64,000 bases of DNA from Nepenthes gracilis. Taxonomy: Eukaryota; Streptophyta; Magnoliopsida; Caryophyllales; Nepenthaceae. The notes under the pieces are model-generated. The model had not been told where the DNA came from. It saw nothing but the letters and a program-made list of their open reading frames with translations, and ran no database searches. The position numbers were made by a program, and so were the translations under genes. The stretch is from positions 3,601,087 through 3,665,086 of the forward strand of contig BSYO01000019.1 in NCBI GenBank assembly GCA_033239525.1, given 5' to 3'. Below are positions 11,770-21,768 of this stretch, in pieces (positions within the stretch are counted from its first letter, which is position 1; each line of letters opens with the position of its first letter).

Positions 11770-12610
11770 TGATGGGTCCTGGAACCCAAGGCCCAGATTG
11801 CAATCACAGGATCGTAGGAGAAAGCTGGTCCAAAAGGCCTATAAGCCAAATCAGGCCCAAATGACAAGCCCATTTCCGAGCACCCGAGGAATCAGGATTA
11901 AGCGACAAAGACGTTGGCAGTCCGAGAGGACGCTATGGCCCATTGAAGGATGAGGACCGCCAGAAAAGCCAAAATAGCCAGGATGCTAGCTCATATGATT
12001 TGCACGGCGCATACTGCCACGAGCGACCAACGGCTTCTGACGCGCCGTACCTGCAGGCCATGCGCCTCTGAGCGCCGTATCTGCAGACTGTGACAGGTGT
12101 CCCTGTCACAGCCGCACCTATAGTAGTGGCGATGGTGGCAGGCAGCCCTGACACGCCAGCGCCACGTGTCACTTCCCTTACGGCATCACGTTCCTTATAA
12201 ATACCCCATTTCAGCAACTGAGGAGTGGTCCTGATTCTAAATCCATCTACTCACACTCGAGCAAGAATCCTCAAGAGAAAAACTAAGGCAAAGAGAAAAG
12301 GGGGAGGAGAGAAATCCGTTTTCCCTACGTTGTAATACCCTGAGAAGGTGAACAACTTCCCAGACATCCTTTGTACCTTTTCATCACTATAGTGAGATTT
12401 CTCGAACTGCTCGTCCGCTGCCGTGGTTTTTCACCCCTCGTCAGATTAAGGGGTTTTTCACGTAAACAAACACGTTCTCCCACTGTCCCCGTACTTTTCT
12501 TTCTCTGTTCGAGTTCTGCTTATTTTGTGTTGCTCGTGTCTGACCGTCCGCACATTTAAAAAGCTGCTCACACTCTATCTGATGTACAGCCAGATTCACC
12601 GGACGCAACA
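11770..12610 (+). repeat. 5' LTR (841 bp)
   Basis: It starts TGATGGGTCC and ends GGACGCAACA. A TATA box, TATAAATA, is at 12196-12203, preceded by a G-box CACGTGTCA at 12163-12171. A perfect 9-bp stem (TGTGACAGG / CCTGTCACA) with a 4-nt loop lies at 12089-12110. The matching stem in the 3' LTR is disrupted. Confidence 0.95.
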
Positions 12611-12629
12611 TTGGCACCGTCTGTGGGAA
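12611..12629 (+). promoter_or_regulatory. Primer-binding site
   Basis: TTGGCACCGTCTGTGGGAA follows the 5' LTR directly. This is the position and general form of Tat-lineage primer-binding sites. The tRNA used needs a database match. Confidence 0.75.
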
Positions 12630-12693
12630 GCAACTGAAAGTCTGCTTTTCACACTTTCAGAAGTAAACAGCAACACAAGCTTCAAATCCCAAA

Positions 12694-14300
12694 ATAGTGA
12701 ACACAAGGGCGCAAGCAAGCGCAGCTTCCAAAGAGGTGGCCTCACAAGGCGGCGGCGCTAACCCCTGTGCTGGGGTTGAGGATCACCCTGACCCAGTGGT
12801 GAGGGGCTTGGTGGCCAAGGTAGACGGCATGTCGCAGGCCTTCGTTGCCCTTTGTTCCAAAATCGATCAACTCAAGCCGGGAGTTCTTGACAGAGCCTCC
12901 CAGGATGAGGCGTCACAGGAGGAAACGGAGGCGGTAGTCGCCGCGAAAGGCCTCCCAGCCGGCGTGATAACCCAAGGACCCAGGTGGCCTCCAGCAGCAG
13001 AGCGCCGCGGAGAGTTGAGGACCAACCAGGTCCTCGGGTCCGAAACGAGAGCCCTGAGAGGCTCCACTCTGAAGCCCAACGAAACTGCCGTGAGCACGAC
13101 GGCCAGGAGGCGGTTCCACGAATGCTCCCCCGAGAGGAGCCCACACGGCCCCTCAGCGCCGCGCAGTTCAGGAGCCTTTCTACTTAAGGCACTACCTGAA
13201 CGAGAGAAGGACGACTGCCCCACCCCGAGTGGAGGCCAGATCGGAAAGAGGGTGGAACCTGATGCTGCGAGAGAGCAGCGAAGGAGGAGCTAACACGCTC
13301 CAATCTCCGTTCTCCACGGAGATTAGGACGAGGACGCTCCCCCCAAAGTTCAAGATGCCTAGTCTAGAGCTGTACGATGGCAGTGGTGATCCCATGGACC
13401 ACCTTAACCATTTCAGAGAGTACCTGAACCTCCAGGGCCTCGACGAGACAACCATGTACCAGTGTTTCCCTCTCACTCTAAAGGGGGACGCGCGGATATG
13501 GTTTTATGGGATGCCTGCGGACTCCATCCGCGATTTTGGGGAACTGGCGACGGCCTTCCTGTCCCAGTTCGCCTCCAGCAGGAGGGTAGAAAAGCAGCCC
13601 TGGCACCTCACTCGAATCAAGCAGGGGGCAAGGGAGAGCCTACAAGGATTCCTGGCGCGGTTTGTAGCGGAAGCCAGGCAGATCCCAAGACTGACCGATG
13701 AGGTCAAGCTGAACGCCTTCCTCTCGGCCCTCGAATGGGGTGCTTTCTTCAAGCACCTCATCCACAAAGGCCCGCAGACTTTCGTAGAGGCTGAGTCTGT
13801 GGCCAGAGCGTACATCTTTGCTGAAGAGGCCAATGACGCCAAAAGGCCGGAGAGGGACGAGCTCCCTCAGCCAAAGGCCACGGAGGGAAAAAGGAAAGCG
13901 GGGGACTATCAAAGTCCCCAGACGTCAAAGAAGCAGCACAAGGCCGGGCAGAGCTCCCAGAGAGAGCTGCGACCTATACATCTCATGCCGCTGAACGACT
14001 CCCGTACTAATATCCTCATGCAGATCCGGAGAGAAAAGTTCCTAAAGTGGCCCAAGGCACTGAAGAACCCGGACGGTGGAGACCAATCAAAATATTGTGA
14101 CTTCCACCACTCCGGGGGCCACAGCACGGAGGACTGCAGGACTCTGCAGAGGAAGATTGAGGATTTCATTAGAAGGGGTCACCTCAACCGCTTCCTCCAG
14201 AGACCCGGACAAACCTCAGGGCCCAAGGACGGCGGGGACGCTGAACCCCCCAGAAACCGAGTGGCTGCCGGGGTCGTGAGCATGATTTCCAGCCGGCCAA
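12694..14300 (+). pseudogene. gag: gag of complete Tat element, start codon lost and frameshifted
   Basis: The N-terminus reads VNTRAQAS from 12697. The codon before it (12694-12696) is ATA where the related element at 8503 has ATG, so the start appears lost by a G-to-A change. The first about 180 codons are in one frame and the capsid core is in another, with the break between about 13229 and 13293. The retrotransposon gag domain follows (FKMPSLELYDGSGDPMDHL, LTLKGDARIWF, ESLQGFLARFVAEARQIP). A CxxH...H...C knuckle (YCDFHHSGGHSTEDC) is at about 14093-14137. The product would package the element RNA into virus-like particles. Translation continues into protease without a stop. Confidence 0.85.
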
Positions 14301-14389
14301 CGGGAGGAGATGGACGTGAGCTTGCGGCAGCAAAGAGGTTGAGGACGGGGCTTGGGAGTGAAGATGACGTTATCTGTTTTAGCAATAGA

Positions 14390-14830
14390 GACTTAGATCA
14401 TGTAACTTCTCCCCACTCCGATCCCCTGGTTGTAACCGCACTTGTTTCTGATAGAGCGAATGACTATCAGATGAAACGGGTGTTTGTTGATAATGGAAGC
14501 TCCCACAATTTGCTGTATCTTGATGCCTACTTAAAATTAGGGCTTAAGAAAAATCGAATGAAGGCACCAGAAGGGCCACTCTACGGACTGGACAATGAGC
14601 CAGTGCCCGTCCAGGGTATCATCCAAATGGAGGTAACCATGGGAACCTATCCGAGGATGGCGTCTAAGGTCCTCACCTTCCTTGTTGTGGACCTGCCCTT
14701 GGTCTACAATGTAATCCTCGGACGGCCTTGCTTGGCCACATTCAACGTAATGAACTCCATCCCACATCTCAAAATGAAGTTCCCCACCCCGTGCGGGGTA
14801 GGAGAGGTCCTCGGCGACCAGTCAACCGGA
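14390..14830 (+). pseudogene. pol: Aspartic protease domain
   Basis: The active-site motif VFVDNGSS is at about 14479-14502, followed by LLYLDAYLKLGL, a flap-like region and a second hydrophobic ILGRPCLA segment at about 14716-14739. This is the usual retropepsin layout in Tat elements, where DNGS or DGGS replaces DTG. The domain itself is open and in frame with upstream gag and downstream RT. It cannot be expressed properly because the gag start and downstream RT are broken. Confidence 0.85.
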
Positions 14831-15089
14831 CAGATGTGTTACTTGGCTCAGACCACAAAAGTAACACTTCCGCAGCCTATGGAAGACCTCGACCTCAGGG
14901 ACGAGGCAACATTGCAACACACTCAACCAGGAGAACCAGTGGTCCGAGTCCCACTGGATCCCCCGGATCAGGAGAAATATGTCCAAATAGGAAGTTCGCT
15001 CCCAGAAACAATGAGGGACCAACTCATCAGTTTTCTACGGGAAAACTCAGACGTATTCCCATGGACCCCCAGTGACATGCCCGGAATCT

Positions 15090-15960
15090 CTCCCAAGATC
15101 ATCGTCCACAAGCTGGGCGTTGATCCTCAGCATAAGCCGGTCAGACAAAAGCGTAGGAACTATTCCATTGAGAAGTTGGTGGCCATCAGCAAAGAGGTCA
15201 AGAAGCTCCTGGACGCTGGATTCGTCCGAGAAGTACAATACCCAGATTGGTTTGCCAACGTTGTCATGGTTAAAAAGAGCAATGGGAAGTGGAGGATGTG
15301 CGTAGACTTCACCGATCTCAACAAGGCGTGCCCCAAAGATAGCTTCCTGTTGCCTAGGATCGACCAACTTGTAGATTCGACGTCCGGCCATGAGCTCTTA
15401 AGCTTCATGGACGCATACTCCGGGTACAACTAGATCAAAATGAGTCCCGAGGATGAGGGGCACACGTCGTTCATGACGGACCAAGGGACATACTGCTACA
15501 AGGTAATACCCTTTGGCCTCAAGAACGCGGGAGCGACCTATCAGCGACTTGTAAATAAGATGTTCCGAGAGCAGATGGGTAGAAACGTGGAGGTATATGT
15601 TGACGACATGCTCGTCAAGAGCAGGATGAGCGGCGACCACGTGAGGGACTTGACTGAGACCTTCCATGTGCTCAGGACCCATAGGATGAAACTCAACCCT
15701 AATAAGTGCACTTTCGGTGTTGCCCCGGAAAATTCTTGGGCTATATCGTATCACACCGAGGAATCGAGGCAAACCCAGAAAAGATCCAAGTGATCCTGGA
15801 CATGCGGTCTCCGCGAACGGTGAAGGAAGTTCAACAGCTTACTGGGCGAGTGCCCGCCCTCTCCCGTTTCCTAACAAAGTCGGCTAAGAAGAACCTGCCA
15901 TTCTTCAAAGCCCTAAGAGGAACAAAGTCCCGGGATTTTCGATGGAGTGATGACTGCGAT
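15090..15960 (+). pseudogene. pol: Reverse transcriptase domain with one stop and one frameshift
   Basis: RT begins around PVRQKRRNYSIEKLV (15138) and contains VMVKKSNGKWRMCVDFTDLN. At 15431-15433 a TAG interrupts the conserved SGYN-IKM segment where this family normally has Gln (CAG to TAG fits one C-to-T change). The frame then continues through VIPFGLKNAGATYQRLVN and an intact YVDD box (about 15595-15606). Near 15727-15732 one base appears missing, since the LGYIV segment continues in the next frame from 15706 onward. The RT connection (TVKEVQQLTGRVPALSRFL) follows. The catalytic residues are present, but no full-length enzyme can be made. Confidence 0.9.
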
Positions 15961-15984
15961 GAGGCATTCCAGGGACTCAAGAGC

Positions 15985-16905
15985 TACCTCTCGAGTCCAC
16001 CCCTCTTAGCTTCTCCTCAGCAGGGCGAGGAACTATACTTGTACCTCTCCGTGTCCGATGCCGCCTTGAGCTCGGCGTTAGTACGAGAGCAATATGGCAA
16101 GCAACAGCCCGTATATTACGTGAGTAAGACTCTTGCGGGCGCCGAGACCAGGTATCCCCTCGCAGAAAAGGTGGCATTAGCATTGGTTTACTCAGCAAGG
16201 AAGCTCAGTCCATACTTCCAGGCGCACAAGATAGTAGTCTTCACCGACCAGCCTTTAAGGGCCATCTTGCAGAGGCTAGAGATCTCTGGCCGACTGATCA
16301 AGTGGGCCATTGAGCTGGGAGAATCCGACATAGAGTTTCATCCAAGGCCAGCTTTAAAGTGGCAGGCGCTCACGGATTTTCTTGTTGAGACGACGGCGCC
16401 GCCCAATCACGGCGAGGACCAGCCTACAGCGGAAGAGTTCACAAGGGCGTCTGCTTGGACCTTGCACGTGGACGGCTCCTCCATGAAGGATGGCTGCGGA
16501 GCAGGGATTGTGTTGCGCACGCCTGAGGGGTTGGAGATAAAGTACTCGTTAACTCTGGGGTTCTTGGCCACAAATAACGTCGCAGAGTACGAGGCTTTGC
16601 TGGCCGGACTCCGACTGGCCAGGGAATGCTCAGCCAAAGAACTAATCATCTACAGTGACTCCGAGTTGGTCGTCAATCAGGTCTGTGAAAGCTTCGACGT
16701 CAATAACGAGCAGTTGTCCAGGTACCTTTTAAAGGTTAAGGGCATGACCATGGGTTTCAAGACGGCCGAGTTCATCCACATCCCGCGGGAGGAGAACGCC
16801 AAGGCCAACACGCTCACGCGAGCCACGGCTTCAGGGGACCTTGAACAGTACGCTAGGGGGATGCGAGAAATCCTGGACAGGCCCAGCATTGAAGACCCCG
16901 AGTAG
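15985..16905 (+). pseudogene. pol: Dual RNase H: degenerate Ty3-type followed by archaeal-type domain
   Basis: The first domain (about 15985-16290) has LYLYLSVSDAALSSALV, YYVSKTLAGAETRYP and FTDQPLRAIL. The second (about 16456-16860) has WTLHVDGSSMKDG, NNVAEYEALLAGLRLA and IIYSDSELVVNQV. This gives the Asp, Glu and Asp of the archaeal-type RNase H active site. The fourth acidic residue, normally in an ENxxAD motif, is Asn here (ENAKANTL, about 16794-16817). The frame ends at a TAG (16903-16905) just after the domain. Tandem RNase H is a hallmark of the Tat lineage, where the second domain has taken over cleavage of the RNA strand. Confidence 0.88.
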
Positions 16906-16919
16906 GAGATAATGCAAGT

Positions 16920-18170
16920 CGCGGACAGGAGCACCTCGATGACTCCCTACCTGAAGTTCTTGTCAGATGGCTCACTGCCCGAGGATCCGACGAGGCCAAG
17001 AAGATAAAGAAGACGGCGGGCTGGTACACGATCGTGGACGGCCAGCTGTATCGACGGGGTTTCTCAACCCCTTACCTAAGGTGTCTCACCCCAGAGGAGG
17101 CCGAGTACGCCCTGCAGGAGGTACATCTCGAAATATGCGGATCCCACGTTGGAGGAAAGAACCTAACTTTTAAGCTTATGAGACAAGGGTACTACTGGCC
17201 AACAATGAAGTATGACGCCATTGACTTCGTGCGCAAATGTGAAAGTTGCCAACTTCACAGCAACATGAGTCATCGCCCCCACACGGATCTTCGGGTACTG
17301 CAGTCCCCATGGCCGTTCGCCCAATGGGGGCTCGACATCCTCGGACCGTTTCCCCTCGCTCCTAGGCAAAGGAAGTTCCTGATTATTGGGATAGACTACT
17401 TCACCAAATGGGTAGAAGTAGTACCGCTAGCTAGGATAACGGAGCAAAATGCGACGGAGTTCCTCCAGCAGAGCATCGTGTGCAGATTTGGGGTGCCAGA
17501 GTGCATCGTGATTGACAACGGGATGCAGTTCACTGGAAAGAGATTCACTAAGTACTGCGCAAGCCTAAGGATCAACCTAGTGCATACGTCAGTGGCATAC
17601 CCACAGGCCAATGGGCAGGTGGAAGTGACAAACCGCACGATCCTACATGGTCTGAAAACCAAGCTGGAGTCCTCTGAGGGCTCGTGGGTGCATGAGCTGC
17701 CCTCGGTCCTCTGGTCATACATAACAACGCCCAGGGAGCCCACGAGAGAGACCCCTTTCAGTCTTTGCTACGGAGTCGAAGCTGTCATCCCAATAGAGGT
17801 ATGCCTCACGAGCCCCAGGGTTGGGTGCTTCAGTGCAACGGATAACAGCCAAAGGCTCCGGGAAAGCCTCGACGCCCTTGAAGAAGCTCGCGACCAAGCG
17901 AGGCTTAAGATAGCGGCCTACCAGCAACGGGTGGCCCGCTATTACAACAAGAAAGTAAAGGCACGAAAATTTGAGGTCGGGGATCTCATACTGAGAAGTG
18001 TGGAAGCCACGGGAAAAATCACCGGCATAAACAAGCTCTCACCAAATTGGGAGGGACCGTTTTTGGTCTCGGCTATCTTTCGAGGAGGAGCTCATAAGCT
18101 ACGCACCCAGGAGGGTAAGCTAGTACCCCGAACTTAGAACGCCGCTTACCTAAGAAAATACTACGAGTGA
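16920..18170 (+). pseudogene. pol: Integrase domain, frameshifted at its start, stop near its C-terminus
   Basis: A frame change near 16985-16995 separates the linker (MTPYLKFLSDGSLPEDP) from the long open part at 17034-18137. The zinc-binding region has EVHLEICGSHVGGKN and CESCQ. The catalytic triad is visible as GLDILGPF, VIDNGMQF and NGQVEVTN (D, D, E). The C-terminal domain includes RYYNKKVKARKFEVGDLIL and WEGPFLV. A TAG at 18135-18137 replaces the Trp usual in the RTWNA tail. After it the same frame runs to TGA at 18168-18170, the original pol end. There is no chromodomain. Confidence 0.9.
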
Positions 18171-18193
18171 AAGGTGGGTCGTCCCCGACAAAT

Positions 18194-18483
18194 AAAAACT
18201 TGGCCGCCAACCCGAGCGGCCCCAGCGGTCGGACCCCAGAGGTTAGGCAACAAAAACTTGGGCGCCAACCCGAGCGACCCCAGCGGTCGGACCCCAGTGG
18301 TCAGGCAACAAAAACTTGGGCGCCAACTCGAGCGGCCCCAGAGGTCGGATCCCAGAGGTCAGGCAATAAAAACTTGGGCGCCAACCCGAGCGGCCCTAGC
18401 AGTCGGACCCCAGAGGTCAGGCAACAAAAACTCGGCTGTGACCGAGTGGCCCAAGAGGTCGGACCCTAGAGGTCATGCCAACA
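18194..18483 (+). repeat. 58-bp tandem repeat array, five copies
   Basis: The word AAAAACT starts at 18194, 18252, 18310, 18368 and 18426, an exact 58-bp period. Each unit holds a CCAACCCGAGCGGCCCCAG block and a GGTCGGACCCCAGAGGTCA block. A degenerate sixth unit and a run of about 16 A (from 18546) follow. The array starts 24 bp after the pol stop and separates pol from the 3' end of the antisense ORF. Confidence 0.9.
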
Positions 18484-18656
18484 ACTCGGATTCATCCGAG
18501 CAGACTACAAGGTCGTAAGAAACGCTCGGATTTGTCCCAGTATTCAAAAAAAAAAAAAAAAAGAGAAGAGAAAAACACTCGTGATAATCTCAAGAACCTC
18601 CTTTTTATTCATATACGCAATACAACAAAGGAAAGGGAAAAACAAAGAACAAAAAG

Positions 18657-20520
18657 TTAGCCATCGCCAAAACCTTGAGGTGGAACGGCTCCGGATCGCT
18701 CTGCTAAAGACGAAGAGTCCTCCCCATGACTCGAAGTTCCTGGCTGGTCTGATGGGCGAGGGCCTGCCGAGGAGCTTGGGCCCAAGGACGTAGGAAATGG
18801 CCTGCCTTGGATACCATACACATCCTCAGGGCACACGACGCTTGAGTTGCGCGGATCGAACACAGCAGCAGGAAACCGTGGGTACATGACCCGCATCAAC
18901 CGGCGGCATAGATGAATGTCGTCCCAGAACTTGGCCTCCAACGGGGGAGCCATGTCAGCGACCTTCACTGAGGTCCTTAACATCTCCACCAGCTGAAGGT
19001 TACGTTCCTGCAGGAAGCCGTATTGAATCTCTATGAGCCTCAGAGCTTCCTCAGATGAAGCAAGCGCCGCGCGAAGCCGCTGGCACTCTTCCTGCGCGGC
19101 CCTTGAAGACTCCGCCTCCCGGCGAGACCGAACGATTTCGCCCACTAGTTGGCTAAGGCCACTAATCAGGTCCTTGAGCTGCAAAGGGAACCAAAGCCAC
19201 TTAGAAGCAGTCAACAGAAAGTGAGACAAATGGGAAGGTAGCAAAGTACCTGAGAAACGACAGGATCCTGAGTAGGGGCAATCTCCCTTGAGGCCTCGGG
19301 CACGAGCGGGCACTCCGCGGGCACTATAGAAGCATCAAAAGCGGCCTCGGAGGAAGGACCTTTAGGGATGGGGGCTCTGCTACCTCCGGGATGTCAGCAA
19401 CAGTCGGGATCTCCAAGACCGCGACCACAGCCTCATCGCCACTAAGAATGTCAAAGATGTCCTCAGCAGCAACAGTGGCGACAGCCTCCATCTCATGAGG
19501 CTCAACGACCTCATCCAAGGTTGCCTCCCCCGAGGCATCAAAAGCTGTAGGGTAGTCAGAAGGACGACCCGTAGGGACGGCAGAGACCTCAGGATGGGCC
19601 TCGATACCAGAGGAAGGTGCTGCGGCGACCCCGGACTCCACAAAAGGACCAGAAGTCAAACCCGTGGCCTTCCTAACCATGGGGGCTATGACGAGGTCAT
19701 CCTCTGAGGGAGACTCACCAGCAACGCTCGACGGATCCTCAGGGACCTCAACCTGCGGGCTCTTTGGAGGCCTCTCGGATGGTTCCCGGATAACAAGAGA
19801 ACCCTCTCTTTTCTTTAGCTTCTTCTTCTTCTTTTTCTTCGAAGCAGCAATGGAAAAATCTCCGGGCAGCCCCATCCATTTAGCTTCAGCCATCTTTTCG
19901 GGGGACAACCAGATGTTCTTCTTCCCCATGTTGAAGCTGCCAAGGTCCGCCATCACCAAGTCCGTAATCTGCTTGGCTGCCCCTCTTTCCTCGTCAGTAA
20001 TGTCGGAGCCATATTTGCTCGCGACATTTCTCCATACAGATGAAAGCTGCCAGTCCTCAGCAGCTTTAAGGAAGAAGAACTTGTCCTTCCACCTTTTGGT
20101 GGAATCCAGGTTCCCACTGCTCATCTCCGCAAACTCAGGATGAGGGGTCATGGCAATCCAATCAAGGTTGTGGGTAAAGCGAAACATGATCTTCACCATG
20201 GCCGCTTCGAGGACCTTGTTGTGACAGCGTGCGAATACGCACAAGGAAACCAAATACCTGAAGGCGTTGGGCTGGAGCCTTGCGAACGAAACGGCCAACT
20301 CCTTCATCAGGCGGTAGAGCTCCATGGGAACAGGAAAACGAAGCCCAACTTTGAGGTGAACTTCGTAAACAGCAATGTATCCGCTTGAAGGACTACACGC
20401 CCTCTCTGCGGCCCCTGGAACCACCATTGAATCAGACTCAGGGATGCCATATTTCACCCTGATCTGCTCGAGGTCTTGAGAAGAAAGGGAAGAGGCGATG
20501 TCGTTAACGCCGGGAGCCAT
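18657..20520 (-). pseudogene. Spliced antisense ORF (aORF), putative gypsy-type transposon family protein
   Basis: The likely start is the ATG at 20520 (MAPGVNDIASSLSSQDLEQI). An upstream in-frame ATG at 20571 lies almost at the expected transcription start. The N-terminal domain (to about residue 240) has VYEVHLKVGLRFPVPMELY and LQPNAFRYLVSLCVFARC, resembling the PF04195-type putative gypsy transposon protein. A Lys-rich run (about 19850-19820) and a long acidic Ser/Pro-rich region follow. A 71-nt intron with GT...AG ends (19249-19179) joins ...DPVVSQ to LKDLISGL in phase 0. Its removal is needed to keep frame. Exon 2 is coiled-coil-like (RRAEAE-type heptads) and stops at 18657. One frameshift near 19375-19385 breaks the exon 1 tail. 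Function unknown. The gene converges on gag-pol. Confidence 0.75.
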
Positions 20521-20614
20521 GACAGTAAGAAACGAAAGCAAAGCGACGCGAAGAATCTCACGGAACGTCAAGGAAAGAAAGAAGAAGCGGGAGGAATGAA
20601 TGAGGACGCGACAA

Positions 20615-20677
20615 AGTATTTAAAGAGATTTTCAAATTAGTGAAAAGGCGCCCTCATTATGACCATTCCACGTGTCA
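20615..20677 (-). promoter_or_regulatory. Promoter of the antisense ORF
   Basis: On the minus strand TGACACGTG (20677-20669) precedes a TATA-like TTTAAATAC (about 20624-20615), which is about 95 bp upstream of the ATG at 20520. Spacing and motif match the antisense promoter of the other Tat element (316-390). The same 9-mer, inverted, lies in the LTRs. Confidence 0.55.
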
Positions 20678-20907
20678 GCTCCCCATACACGGAAGGCGGG
20701 CGTTGACCTTGGGGCTTCTCGAAGCGACGTCACATCAATCGTATATCACATTTAATGCTCCATGGGGAGCGGAACGGCGGCGAAAGACAGGTCTCGGAAT
20801 TGCGAAGGGATCTCTGGCATTTTTTACCCCAGCAAAAGGCGAAGATCATGGACAATCATAATAGAAAAGTGTCCACAAGACATGTCAAACGGCTGAGTCC
20901 TCGAACC

Positions 20908-20926
20908 GTTTGACATGGGGGGCTCG
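20908..20926 (+). promoter_or_regulatory. Polypurine tract before the 3' LTR
   Basis: GACATGGGGGGCTCG directly precedes the TGATGGG start of the 3' LTR. A run of six G interrupted by CT is an imperfect polypurine tract for plus-strand priming. Confidence 0.7.
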
Positions 20927-21763
20927 TGATGGGTCCTGGAACCCAAGGCCTAGAATGCAATCACAGGATCGTAGGAGAAAGCTGGCCCAAAAAGCCCACA
21001 AGCCAAATCAGGCCCAAATGACAAGCCCATTTTCGAGCACCCGAGGAATCAGGATTAAGCGACAAAGACGCTGGCAGTCCGAGAGGACGCTATGGCCCAT
21101 TGAAGGACGAGGACCGCCAGAAAAGCCAAAATAGCCAGGATGCCAGCTCAGATGACTTGCATGGCGCATACTGCCATGAGCGACCAACGGCCGACGCGCC
21201 GTACACTGAGGCCATGCGCCTTTGGCGCCAGATCTATGCAGACCTGTGATGTGTCCCGTCACGGCCCGCACCTACAATAGTGGCGATGGTGGCAGGCAGC
21301 CCTGACACGCCAGCGCCACGTGTCACCTCCCTTACGGCATCACGTTCCTTATAAATACCCCATTTCAGCAACTGAGGAGGGGTCCTAATTCTGAATCCAT
21401 CTACTCACACTTGAGTAAGAATCCTCAAGAGAAAAACTAAGGCAAAGAGAAAAGGGGGAGGAGAGAAATCCGTTTTCCTTACGTTGTAATACCCTGAGAA
21501 AGCGAACAGCTTCCCAGGTATCCTTTATACCGTTTCATCACTATAGTGAGATTTCTCGAACTTCTTGTCCGCTGCCGTGGTTTTTCACCCCTTGTCAGAT
21601 TAAGAGATTTTTCACGTAAACAAACACGTTCTCCCACTGTCCCCGTACTTTTCTTTCTCTGTTCGAGTTCTGCTTATTTTGTGTTGCTCCTGTCTGACCG
21701 TCCGCACGTTTAAAAAGTGCTCACACTCTATCTGACGTATGGCCAGATTCACCGGACGCAACA
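20927..21763 (+). repeat. 3' LTR (837 bp)
   Basis: It is the same as the 5' LTR with scattered substitutions and a few small indels, concentrated in the GC-rich middle. G-box CACGTGTCA is at 21317-21325 and TATAAATA at 21350-21357. It ends GGACGCAACA and is followed by ATCCA. Confidence 0.95.
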
Positions 21764-21768
21764 ATCCA

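Larger units (their letters stand above)
11770..21763 (+). mobile_element. Complete Tat-lineage Ty3/gypsy retrotransposon with antisense ORF
   Basis: The element is 9,994 bp: 5' LTR 11770-12610, PBS from 12611, gag-pol 12694-18170, 58-bp tandem array, antisense ORF 20520-18657 on the other strand, PPT, and 3' LTR 20927-21763, flanked by a perfect 5-bp duplication. Domain order gag, protease, RT, RNase H, archaeal-type RNase H, integrase without chromodomain places it in the Tat branch. gag, protease and the start of RT share one 734-codon reading frame, so gag-pol was a single ORF. The two LTRs differ by scattered, mostly transition changes, roughly 5% by eye, and the coding region carries stops and frameshifts. 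This is an old, non-autonomous copy. Confidence 0.95.

Noticed and set aside
12867..13223. Overlapping minus-strand frames opposite gag
   Set aside because: They are GC-rich shadows of gag; gag homology is clear on the plus strand.
18194..18483. CRISPR-like regular repeat
   Set aside because: Units are contiguous with no unique spacers, the host is a plant, and the array sits in a retrotransposon.
19664..20143. 159-codon plus-strand frame inside the Tat element
   Set aside because: It is the complement of the antisense ORF; its hydrophobic Phe run is the mirror of the Lys run on the real coding strand.
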